NCBI GenBank assembly: GCA_030151165.1
Contig: JASLEM010000563.1
Span: 1 to 13,297 of the forward strand
DNA length: 13,297 nt
Reading direction: 5' to 3'
Source of the DNA: Burkholderiaceae bacterium
Lineage (GTDB): Bacteria > Pseudomonadota > Gammaproteobacteria > Burkholderiales > Burkholderiaceae
A model generated the notes under the pieces. That model saw only the letters and a list, made by a program, of their open reading frames with translations. It was not told the origin of the DNA and made no database searches. A program made the translations under genes and the position numbers. Below are positions 7,471-13,297 of this stretch, one piece after another. The stretch's first letter is position 1, and the number at the start of each line of letters is the position of its first letter.

Positions 7471-8322
7471 CTATCGACGCAGTGGCGATCCCTCTTGCCG
7501 ACGCAAGTTGCCAGGACTGATCCCCATCAATCGAACGAACACTCGCGTGAGATGGCTCTGGTCGGCGAAGCCGCAGATCATCGCGATTTCAGCGATCTCG
7601 ACAGCGCTGTCAATCAACATCGAACGAGCCTTGTCGATCCTGTAGCGCTGCCTCCATTGATGCGGCGTCAGTCCCGTGCTGGCCTTGAAGGCCGTGCTGA
7701 AGTATCCGCGGGACAAGCCGCAGACCCGCGCGACATCCGCCAACGATGTCTCGTCGGCGCAATGCGCCGCCATGAAGTCCTTGGCCCGCTCCAGCACCTT
7801 GGACGGCATCCCGCCGGAAAGGCCCATGTCACGCTGGCCAAAGCCGCCATAGGCGTTCGCAAGATGAGCACACATCGCCAGGCAGAGATGGTCGACGAAC
7901 AACGAGTTGACGGTGGACGGGTAAGCAAAGGCCGATGCCAGGGAAGTCGCGAGCCCTTTGACGACCGGGTCGACGACACCCGCGTCGCACGACAAATGCG
8001 CGATGCGTTGCCCCCCGGCATCCTCGGAGAAATCGTTCAGCGCCGATCTCGGAATGTAGAACCCCAGCGATTCGTGCGGGCAGGCGATCTTCGCGCTGTA
8101 CTCGTCCTGCAAATTCACGATGCGCATCGAGTGCGGCGCATAGCCCATCTTCAAAACGGGCCGCCCCCGGCTCCACAACTCGTGGTATTCCACGGGCGAC
8201 TGGTACACCGCGACGACGAATGAATCCTCGGGCGGAACCTGCGCCGTCATCCCGATCCTGTCGACGCCGATGGCGAGCCGGCTGACGGTCATCTGGGCGC
8301 TTCTCAAGGAACTCGTGGACAT
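7471..8322 (-). CDS. AraC/XylS-family transcriptional regulator
   Basis: This is a 283-residue DNA-binding transcription factor. The N-terminal two-thirds (about 30-160) fit the ligand-sensing part common in this family (PF14525-like layout), with strands such as SFVVAVYQSPVEYHELW. The C-terminal 100 residues are a typical AraC double helix-turn-helix: the first around 192-213 (SLADVARVCGLSRGYFSTAF), the second around 241-264, with the conserved GFADQSHLTRVFVRLMGISP block before the end. I chose ATG at 8322. The frame stays open far upstream, but that part runs antisense to the peptidase gene and is not credible. ATG 8292, with GAGAAG upstream, is an alternative that would remove ten residues. 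It is transcribed away from the S53 peptidase across about 500 bp, so local control of that gene and of itself is a reasonable inference. The ligand is unknown. Confidence 0.92.
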   Translation of the reverse strand: MSTSSLRSAQMTVSRLAIGVDRIGMTAQVPPEDSFVVAVYQSPVEYHELWSRGRPVLKMGYAPHSMRIVNLQDEYSAKIACPHESLGFYIPRSALNDFSEDAGGQRIAHLSCDAGVVDPVVKGLATSLASAFAYPSTVNSLFVDHLCLAMCAHLANAYGGFGQRDMGLSGGMPSKVLERAKDFMAAHCADETSLADVARVCGLSRGYFSTAFKASTGLTPHQWRQRYRIDKARSMLIDSAVEIAEIAMICGFADQSHLTRVFVRLMGISPGNLRRQEGSPLRR

Positions 8323-8829
8323 CGCCGGCACATCGCGCAGACCGATGCTGCAGGGAACCGGGTTGGCAGGGGAACGCGGGCAGCCCGCGTCGATCGATGT
8401 CTCTGCGCTCAACAGGATGTCCTCGGCAAGATCGGCATGGCGCAACGGTCGTATGGCAGTGCGATTTCGGCGCACTGTACAACGTGGCGAGCCGGAACGA
8501 CCGCTGTCGAAGGTCCCGGGCTTACCCGGTGAACCTGAAGTTCCTTCAATGCGATGAAGAAACGTCCAAGACCGGCCGGTGCACGCCGTCGAATCATGGT
8601 TGGTTCGCTTGCAAGGAAGGCCGGCCGATCGACTTCGCCGCCGCCTCCTGCGGGCGCCGACGCGGTCGTTGGGTCCGAAGGGCATCGCCCTTGCACGCGG
8701 GCCACGCAGCCACGTCGTCAGGAGCGCAGGATGCGCCAGCTCACGGGTTGGCGCGCACGCGTCCGCATGTGAGGGCCGCACCACCCCCGCGACCGCACGG
8801 CGGCTACACCAACCACATGGAAAGCAAAG
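8323..8829. promoter_or_regulatory. Divergent intergenic region between the AraC regulator and the S53 peptidase
   Basis: These 507 bp must hold the promoters of both genes. I see no clear sigma-70 -35/-10 pair. It contains the dyad at 8457-8477 and a weaker 6-bp inverted repeat, GCGCCA and TGGCGC, at 8733-8738 and 8749-8754. Frames running through it look like noise. A long leader in front of the peptidase is possible. Confidence 0.5.
8457..8477. promoter_or_regulatory. Candidate operator: perfect 7-7-7 dyad
   Basis: CAGTGCG and its exact reverse complement CGCACTG are separated by 7 bases (ATTTCGG). The centre lies about 145 bp upstream of the AraC start and about 360 bp upstream of the peptidase start. 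Spacing of arm centres is 14 bp. AraC-family proteins more often bind direct repeats, so another dimeric regulator, or chance in GC-rich DNA, remains possible. Confidence 0.3.
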
Positions 8830-10902
8830 ATGAAACTCAAGTCGAAGACGGCGTCGCGCGGACAGTCCCTCTCCCTCGGCCGCTCGATGGCGTTCGCCAT
8901 CGCGGCGACGATCGGCGGCAGCTCGTTCGCCGCCGCATCGGGCCCGCAGCAAACGACCGAGGCGAAGGATCTCGGCAGCGTGAACCCGTCGTCCCGGATT
9001 TCCGCGACGGTCTGGCTCAGGAGCGCCGCCGACAAAGCGCTGGCCGATGCGATCGATGCGCTCAATGATCCGTCCTCGAACAAGTATCACGACTGGATGT
9101 CGGACGCCGAACTCGCGCGCTACGGCGCGACCGCGCAGGACACCGCCACGGTCGCGGCCTCGTTGAAGGCGATGGGCCTGAGCGTCGACCGGGTGTCGGA
9201 CGACGGCCGGTCGATCAGGGTCTCGGGCAGCGCGCGCGCCGTGCAAGGCGCGTTCGGCACCGCGCTGCACGCCTGGCAGAAAGGCGGCCGGATCTTCACG
9301 AAGGCGGCGTCGACGCCGTCCTACCAGGGCGCGCATCCCGAACTGATCGGCGCGGTCGCCGGGCTGTCGGGCGAAGGGATCCGACCGTTCGTGTCGCGCC
9401 AGGTGGATCTCGCGACAGGGCGGCCTGTCGCGCCGTTCGTGCCTCAGGCTGGCACGGATCCGCTGGCCGGCTTCACGTCGAACTGCTTCGGCGCCACGCA
9501 GACGGAGTCGTCCAGCGGCTATGCGGGGACGATCAATGGCGTCGCCACGTTCACGAAATCGAAGTTCACCGGTCCGACCTACATGCCGGCGGGCCTGGAT
9601 CCGACACCGCGGACTTGCGGCTTGACGGCGCGCGAGGTGCGCTCGCATTACGGGCTCGACGAGGCGCACGCGCTCGGGTGGACAGGTCAAGGCGAGACGA
9701 TCGTCATCGTCGACGCCTACGGCTCGCCGACCGCGTTGTCCGACCTGAATGCGTTCTCGTCCGTGATGGGCCTGCCGGCGATGAACGGCAAGACATTCCG
9801 CGTCGTGACGTCCGATGGCGCGCCCGATGGTGTCGATGCGGACTGGGCCCTCGAGACGACGCTCGACATCGAATGGGCGCACGCGATCGCACCGGACGCG
9901 AAGATCGTGCTCGTCGTCGCGCCGTCGGCCGACAACGCCGAACTGGCCTATGCCGTTCGCTATGCCGCGGACCAGCGATTCGGCAACGTGATCTCCGCGA
10001 GCTGGGGCTTGCCCGAAGCGGAAGCGGACATCGGCACCGCACGCATGTTCAACGAGGCGATCCAGCACGCGGCGGCGCGCGGCATCGCCTTCAACGTCGC
10101 CTCGGGCGACAGCGGCGACAACGGCGTCGGCACGCCGCTGGGGGCGCCGAACATTCCGTCCGATTCGCCGTACGCGACGGCCGTCGGCGGAACGAGCATC
10201 GGCATCCCGAGCGACAACGGCGCCGTCGAAACCGGATGGGGACTCGCCGTCACCTCGCTCGGGGCGACCTACCAGCCCTACAGCGTGCCCGACGCGCGCG
10301 GCACCCTGCAAGGCAGCGGCGGCGGCGAGAGCGTGTTCTTCGCGAAGCCCAGGTTCGAACGGTCGCTGCACGGCGCCGGACGACAGGTCCCCGACGTCGC
10401 CGCCCTCGCCGACCCGCAGACCGGCGCTATCGCCGTCTTCACCGAACCGGCCTCGGGCACGACGGAGCTGTTGACCGTCGGTGGCACCAGCCTGGCGACG
10501 CCGATCTTCTCGGCGATCTGGGCGTTGGCCGACCAGGCCGCCGGCGAGTCGCTCGGGCAGGCTGCCCCTCTGATCGCCAAGCTGCCGCCGTACGCGCTTC
10601 GGGACATCCTGCCCATCCAGGGCGGCGCCAAGCGGACGACCTCGGGGTCGATCGACTACCGCAACGTGCTGACGACCTACACCGCGGCGCAGTTGCTCGG
10701 CATCGATCAGACGCAGCCGAAGGGATTCACCAGCACGCTGTTCCTCTCGACCGCCCAGGAACGGCCGACCTGGTACGTCCTCGGGTTCGGGATCGACACC
10801 TCGCTCCAGGTGGCCGAAGGCTGGGACAACGTGACCGGCTACGGCGTTCCGAGCGGCTTGACGTTCATCGACAGCCTCAGGCAGTTCGCGCGCCGTCGTT
10901 GA
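8830..10902 (+). CDS. Secreted S53 (sedolisin/kumamolisin-like) serine-carboxyl peptidase precursor
   Basis: This is a 690-residue preproenzyme expected to be exported and to cleave proteins at acidic pH. Residues 1-37 look like a signal peptide: basic start, hydrophobic AFAIAATIGGSSFAAA. The pro-kumamolisin domain follows (about 45-190), with the SSNKYHDWMSDAEL segment typical of the activation domain. The catalytic domain starts around 255. Expected active-site residues are Glu342 and Asp346 in the LETTLDIEWAHAIAP segment, the oxyanion Asp427 in ASGDSGD, and Ser554 in GGTSLATP. The spacings (85 from Glu to Asp427, 212 from Glu to Ser) are close to kumamolisin. A calcium-site-like WDNVTGYGVP follows at 665-674. 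The start ATG 8830 has a modest GGAAAG five bases upstream; the ATG at 8817 is in another frame. It is divergent from the AraC gene, which may regulate it, and is followed by a hairpin. Secreted peptidases of this kind serve nutrition or host interaction; which applies here is unknown. Confidence 0.95.
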   Translation: MKLKSKTASRGQSLSLGRSMAFAIAATIGGSSFAAASGPQQTTEAKDLGSVNPSSRISATVWLRSAADKALADAIDALNDPSSNKYHDWMSDAELARYGATAQDTATVAASLKAMGLSVDRVSDDGRSIRVSGSARAVQGAFGTALHAWQKGGRIFTKAASTPSYQGAHPELIGAVAGLSGEGIRPFVSRQVDLATGRPVAPFVPQAGTDPLAGFTSNCFGATQTESSSGYAGTINGVATFTKSKFTGPTYMPAGLDPTPRTCGLTAREVRSHYGLDEAHALGWTGQGETIVIVDAYGSPTALSDLNAFSSVMGLPAMNGKTFRVVTSDGAPDGVDADWALETTLDIEWAHAIAPDAKIVLVVAPSADNAELAYAVRYAADQRFGNVISASWGLPEAEADIGTARMFNEAIQHAAARGIAFNVASGDSGDNGVGTPLGAPNIPSDSPYATAVGGTSIGIPSDNGAVETGWGLAVTSLGATYQPYSVPDARGTLQGSGGGESVFFAKPRFERSLHGAGRQVPDVAALADPQTGAIAVFTEPASGTTELLTVGGTSLATPIFSAIWALADQAAGESLGQAAPLIAKLPPYALRDILPIQGGAKRTTSGSIDYRNVLTTYTAAQLLGIDQTQPKGFTSTLFLSTAQERPTWYVLGFGIDTSLQVAEGWDNVTGYGVPSGLTFIDSLRQFARRR

Positions 10903-10910
10903 CGTGGAGA

Positions 10911-10940
10911 CGGCTTGCGAAGAACTTGCTTCGCAAGTCG
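10911..10940. terminator. 12-bp hairpin between convergent genes, terminator-like
   Basis: CGGCTTGCGAAG pairs with CTTCGCAAGTCG (9 perfect inner pairs, one G-U wobble, two more pairs) around the 6-base loop AACTTG. It begins 9 bp after the peptidase stop and lies ahead of the end of the convergent monooxygenase gene. No T-run follows on either strand, so it may block read-through weakly or protect mRNA 3' ends. Confidence 0.5.
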
Positions 10941-11048
10941 GTCCTCACTCAACGTGCATGAATGGCGAACGCGGCGCAGCGAGGTCGATCGTCGGCCACG
11001 CTGCGCTCGCGCGCGAATCTGCGTGCAATGCGAGTGCGCTCACTGCGC

Positions 11049-12203
11049 TCAGATCTCTTCGTCTTTCGGCCCCTCGGATCGGAGTATCCGGTTGCCGAGC
11101 GCGACTCCCCGATCGCACATCGCGATGCCCAGCCGCATCTGCTGATCGTTCCAGCGTGCCAGTGCGACGTCGATATCCGCGATGGAATGCAACGCTCGCG
11201 CCAGTTCGACCGCGTCGTTCGCTGCCTTTGCCGCGCCGCCCGCGACATGCGGTCGCGCGATGAATGCGGCGTCGCCCAACATCACCACGCGGGCGTTGGC
11301 CATGCGGGGCACGCGAAGATCGAGGATGGCCTGTGCGAAAGGCTCCTCCGTACGTTCGACGAGATCATCGAGCGAAGCTGCCAACTGTCGTCTCGCGTTC
11401 TTCCGGAGTTCGTCCGCGACCTCGCTCCGCAGTTTGCCAGGCGGGATCGAGAAGGAACGACGTCGTCCGTCCTTGTCTGTCATCGCCGCCGCAAAGGGAG
11501 CGCCGCGCTCCAGGCGGCGATGCCACACCCAGTTCCAGCGCCGCCGCGCCGGCGCCGTGCTGTCGTCTTCGCCGGGAACCAGGTAGGTGAGGAACTGGAA
11601 CCCCGGGCCGTCCTGGAAAGCGAATGCCCCGGCAAGGCGCTCGATGCTTCGCTCGGACGCCGCAAGTTCCGGCAGCAACCCGCGCCATGCGACGTAGCCC
11701 GCGTAGACCGGGCAGACATCGGGGAATTCCAGGCGACGCACCGTCGACATCGGACCGTCGGCGCCGACCAGCAGATCACCGATCTCGACGCGTCCGCTGG
11801 CGAAGCGCGCCATCACGCTTCCTGGCGACCGCTCGATGCTGGTCAAGGTCTCGCCACGCTGCACGACGTCCTGCGGCAAGGCGCGCGCGAGGAGGCCGTG
11901 CAGACGGCTCCAGGAGGTCTGCGTCTGGGGCATCGACAGGCGCTGGCGTACGTTGTCTGCACGATCGATGAACACGCGGTCGTCCGAGCGGACGCCCAGG
12001 GCGCTGTCGTACGACATCCCGGCAAAACGAAAGGCGGCGAGGACGTCGGGTTGAAGAACGATCCCGCCGCCTCGGCTATCCAACGTGGCGGGAGAACGTT
12101 CGAAGACGCTGACGCGCCAACCGATCGATCGCAAGGCCGTCGCCGTGAACAGGCCCGCCAGCGAACCGCCGACCACAATCGCTCGTCGTGCAGAGACGCT
12201 CAC
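11049..12203 (-). CDS. FAD-dependent monooxygenase (aromatic/heteroaromatic hydroxylase type)
   Basis: This is a 384-residue single-component flavoprotein hydroxylase. Motifs in order: an N-terminal Rossmann dinucleotide site VVGGSLAG at 10-17 with Glu35 at the end of the second strand (FAD ribose), the GADG motif at 147-150 followed by STVRR, and the second FAD motif GDAAFIARPHVAGGAAKAANDA at about 310-331. The GGSLAG variant and the ARPHVAGG segment resemble the 2,6-dihydroxypyridine 3-hydroxylase branch (family knowledge), so a hydroxylated N-heterocycle or phenol is a plausible substrate, but the true one cannot be read. NAD(P)H and O2 would be co-substrates. The start is GTG 12203, supported by GAGGGG seven bases upstream. 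It overlaps the stop of a small minus-strand frame and is convergent with the peptidase gene. No dedicated catabolic partners are seen in the window. Confidence 0.92.
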   Translation of the reverse strand: MSVSARRAIVVGGSLAGLFTATALRSIGWRVSVFERSPATLDSRGGGIVLQPDVLAAFRFAGMSYDSALGVRSDDRVFIDRADNVRQRLSMPQTQTSWSRLHGLLARALPQDVVQRGETLTSIERSPGSVMARFASGRVEIGDLLVGADGPMSTVRRLEFPDVCPVYAGYVAWRGLLPELAASERSIERLAGAFAFQDGPGFQFLTYLVPGEDDSTAPARRRWNWVWHRRLERGAPFAAAMTDKDGRRRSFSIPPGKLRSEVADELRKNARRQLAASLDDLVERTEEPFAQAILDLRVPRMANARVVMLGDAAFIARPHVAGGAAKAANDAVELARALHSIADIDVALARWNDQQMRLGIAMCDRGVALGNRILRSEGPKDEEI

Positions 12204-12325
12204 GCCTGCCCCTCGGCTGACACTCGTTCCTCACGGTAGACGGCGAACCCTCGATGCCTGGCGATGCCTGCCTCGTCGAGCGAGATCCGAAGCGTCGGCA
12301 GAGTGGAAGTCGTCGATGTACGCAT
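12200..12325 (-). CDS. Short frame coupled to the monooxygenase (41 residues), possibly a gene remnant
   Basis: From ATG 12325 the frame encodes 41 residues, with the second half reading SLDEAGIARHRGFAVYREER and then VSAEGQA. Its TGA overlaps the GTG of the monooxygenase (GTGA), a layout common for true coupled genes, and third-position GC is high in its second half. The first residues are Ser/Thr-rich and less convincing. A neighbouring minus-strand frame (reading LTAIIGHAYIDDF near 12310-12345) looks more coding just upstream, so this could be the C-terminus of a longer protein broken by a frameshift near 12290-12300. I do not recognise the family, and no clear ribosome-binding site precedes ATG 12325. 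Confidence 0.35.
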   Translation of the reverse strand: MRTSTTSTLPTLRISLDEAGIARHRGFAVYREERVSAEGQA

Positions 12326-12410
12326 GCCCGATGATCGCCGTCAGCGAGCGCTTGCGCCACCGCACCATGGCCAGTGGCCAAACGGCCGGAAGACAGATCA
12401 AGGCACGTGT

Positions 12411-12509
12411 CCGCTCACGCTGAAGGTGTACCCGGGCTACCCGCACGGGATGTGCGCGACCAGCGCCGACGTGATCAACCCGGATCTGCTGGCGTTCTTC
12501 AAGTCCTGA
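12411..12509 (+). pseudogene. C-terminal remnant of an alpha/beta-hydrolase (non-haem haloperoxidase type)
   Basis: The last 32 codons of this frame read PLTLKVYPGYPHGM, then a short linker and VINPDLLAFFKS before TGA. This is the characteristic end of chloroperoxidase/esterase-like alpha/beta-hydrolases, where the His of PHGM is the catalytic triad histidine. Upstream, the same frame translates to unrelated noise, and no nucleophile-Ser (GxSxG) region is present on the plus strand in the 170 bases before the monooxygenase start. The 5' nine-tenths of the gene is therefore missing. The fragment still has a hairpin directly after its stop, as an intact 3' end would. This looks like a deletion or recombination scar near 12400-12411. 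Confidence 0.65.
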
Positions 12510-12516
12510 CCCGGCG

Positions 12517-12531
12517 AGGGGCTCGGCCCCT
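12517..12531 (+). terminator. Compact GC hairpin after the hydrolase remnant
   Basis: AGGGGC and GCCCCT form a perfect 6-bp stem with the 3-base loop TCG, 8 bp after the remnant's stop, followed by TTG. This is probably part of the lost gene's original terminator region. Confidence 0.35.
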
Positions 12532-12543
12532 TGTGCACCTCGA

Positions 12544-12577
12544 CGAGGGCCGGACCGCGGTGGCGATCCGGCCCTCG
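12544..12577. terminator. 11-bp perfect inverted repeat, likely bidirectional terminator
   Basis: CGAGGGCCGGA and TCCGGCCCTCG form an 11-bp perfect stem around a 12-base loop, followed on the plus strand by an A/T-rich patch (ATTTGAATAT) that stands out in this GC-rich DNA. It lies between the hydrolase remnant (+) and the 3' end of the antitoxin-like gene (-), where a terminator for both is expected. Confidence 0.6.
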
Positions 12578-12642
12578 CGCCATTTGAATATCCAGGCATC
12601 CTCTGCAGGCTGATGCGGCCGATCCACGTCGTTGCGGATCGA

Positions 12643-13254
12643 TCACCAACCGCAGGCGATCCGGCGATCACTGCGCGCGGCCTCGAGCACCCAGTCCGGA
12701 TGCCGGGACAGCACCATGCAAGGGCGACGCTGCCCCAGCCAGCCGTTCGGCTCCACGAACCACGACGCCAGCGCGTTGCCTTCGCGCACCGACTGCAACT
12801 CGGCGATCGCCTGTCTCACAGGCTCGGACACGCGCAGTGGGTCAGTCCCGAACTGGAACCGCGGCGCGAAGAGGCGGGAGCGGCAGTCGAAGGACAGGAT
12901 GTGACGATCGACGAGCTGTCGCGCCACGAAAGATACCGGCTGATCCATCAACAGGCGTGCGATCAGCACCAGGTCTTCGACGCACGTCACGCCGCCGAAT
13001 CTGGCGTAGTCCGCCAGCAATGCGTCGTCACGAGGGTCAACCATCGCCACGATCAGCGCACCTGAAGCGTCGTCAGCAGCCAACGCGTCAAGCGACCCCA
13101 ACGTGTCGTCGGAACGAGCCTGGGCAACGAAGAAGGACGGCGACGGCGCGAGGCTGCAGGGGAACGCAGCCCTCGGGCAGAGATGCGGCTGTTGAACATC
13201 GATGGCTCCTCGGGAATGCGGTGCCAGTATCGAAGTCGATCCGCCACGCGTCAT
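12643..13254 (-). CDS. MbcA/ParS/Xre-type antitoxin C-terminal domain protein (DUF2384-like); 5' end uncertain
   Basis: As drawn from ATG 13254 the protein has 203 residues. Residues about 108-203 follow the MbcA/ParS/Xre antitoxin C-terminal family: VARQLVDRHILSFDCRS, then PRFQFG, then ALASWFVEPNGWLGQRRPCMVL (161-182) and HPDWVLEAARSDRR. In toxin-antitoxin pairs this domain binds RES or similar toxins; no toxin gene is visible here, so an orphan or regulatory role is possible. Residues 50-107 (DDTLGSLDALAADD, YARFGGVTCVEDLVLIARL) look well formed. The first 40 residues do not. ATG 13254 has AAGAGG close by, but a better site, GAGGAG, sits six bases before ATG 13199 in a different frame, which reads MFNSRISARGLRSP. 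A frameshift around 13130-13165, or a different true start, is likely. Confidence 0.65.
   Translation of the reverse strand: MTRGGSTSILAPHSRGAIDVQQPHLCPRAAFPCSLAPSPSFFVAQARSDDTLGSLDALAADDASGALIVAMVDPRDDALLADYARFGGVTCVEDLVLIARLLMDQPVSFVARQLVDRHILSFDCRSRLFAPRFQFGTDPLRVSEPVRQAIAELQSVREGNALASWFVEPNGWLGQRRPCMVLSRHPDWVLEAARSDRRIACGW
13206..13211 (-). promoter_or_regulatory. Strong ribosome-binding site pointing to ATG 13199
   Basis: GAGGAG on the minus strand lies six bases before ATG 13199. That ATG opens a 49-codon frame ending at 13053, offset from the antitoxin-domain frame. It suggests the original start of the antitoxin-like gene. Confidence 0.45.
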
Positions 13255-13297
13255 CGCCCTCTTGGCAGCTTCGTGGGCGACAGTGCGGCCGAGTCGC
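13255..13297. other. Window edge upstream of the antitoxin-like gene
   Basis: These 43 bases precede the ATG at 13254 on the minus strand. Apart from AAGAGG just before that ATG, nothing can be assigned. Confidence 0.4.

Noticed and set aside
8733..8754. 6-bp inverted repeat GCGCCA/TGGCGC in the peptidase leader
   Set aside because: Too short and too likely by chance in this GC-rich sequence to call an operator or terminator.
8323..10371. Upstream open extension of the AraC frame on the minus strand, antisense to the peptidase
   Set aside because: The peptidase on the plus strand has a signal peptide and all catalytic motifs; the minus frame there is Arg-rich noise typical of high-GC antisense frames.
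10970..11046. Repeated GCGCTC/GCGCAG-type words between the peptidase and the monooxygenase
   Set aside because: Short GC words with no regular spacing; not enough for a repeat or binding-site call.
10962..12239. Long plus-strand frame opposite the monooxygenase (425 codons)
   Set aside because: The minus strand encodes a complete flavoprotein with FAD motifs; the plus frame has low-complexity Arg/His-rich content.
1..13297. tRNA, rRNA, riboswitch, CRISPR array or prophage attachment site
   Set aside because: I looked for cloverleaf-like arms, regularly spaced direct repeats and long terminal repeats by eye and found none that held up.

Overview
The window is very GC-rich, with strong G/C bias at third codon positions. 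The gene families present (sedolisin-type peptidase, AraC regulator, pyridine-hydroxylase-like flavoprotein, MbcA/ParS-like antitoxin domain) suggest a betaproteobacterium, most likely Burkholderia sensu lato or a close relative. This is inferred from composition and gene style, not from a marker gene. No rRNA, tRNA, CRISPR array or intact insertion sequence was seen.

Left part (1-6984, all on +): a tightly packed cluster. It holds the 3' part of an unrecognised gene (1-909), a double-HKD phospholipase-D-like protein (906-2900), a large SF2/SNF2-like DEAH helicase (2885-5638), a small unrecognised protein (5762-6133), and a protein whose second half follows the FtsZ/tubulin pattern but lacks the nucleotide-binding signature (6130-6984). 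The stop/start overlaps at 906-909, 2885-2900 and 6130-6133 point to co-translated units. A PLD-fold nuclease with an SNF2-like helicase recalls DISARM-type anti-phage systems, but DISARM's other hallmark genes are not visible. This is the best candidate for an undescribed system. A role in defence or DNA processing is inference, and the 5' end of the cluster lies outside the window.

Middle part (6985-10902): a GC-rich stretch of about 490 bp without a convincing gene, then an AraC-family regulator on the minus strand (7471-8322). It is divergent, across about 500 bp, from a secreted S53 (sedolisin/kumamolisin-like) peptidase on the plus strand (8830-10902). The intergenic region holds a perfect 7-7-7 dyad at 8457-8477 that could be an operator. 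The regulator may control the peptidase.

Right part (10903-13297): a hairpin at 10911-10940 separates the peptidase from a convergent FAD-dependent monooxygenase (11049-12203, minus). Upstream of the monooxygenase is a patch that looks rearranged. It contains a short minus-strand frame whose stop overlaps the monooxygenase start, and a plus-strand scrap encoding only the C-terminus of an alpha/beta-hydrolase (haloperoxidase type), followed by two hairpins. The last gene (12643-13254, minus) encodes a protein with an MbcA/ParS/Xre-type antitoxin C-terminal domain. Its 5' end is ambiguous, because the best ribosome-binding site serves an ATG in another frame.
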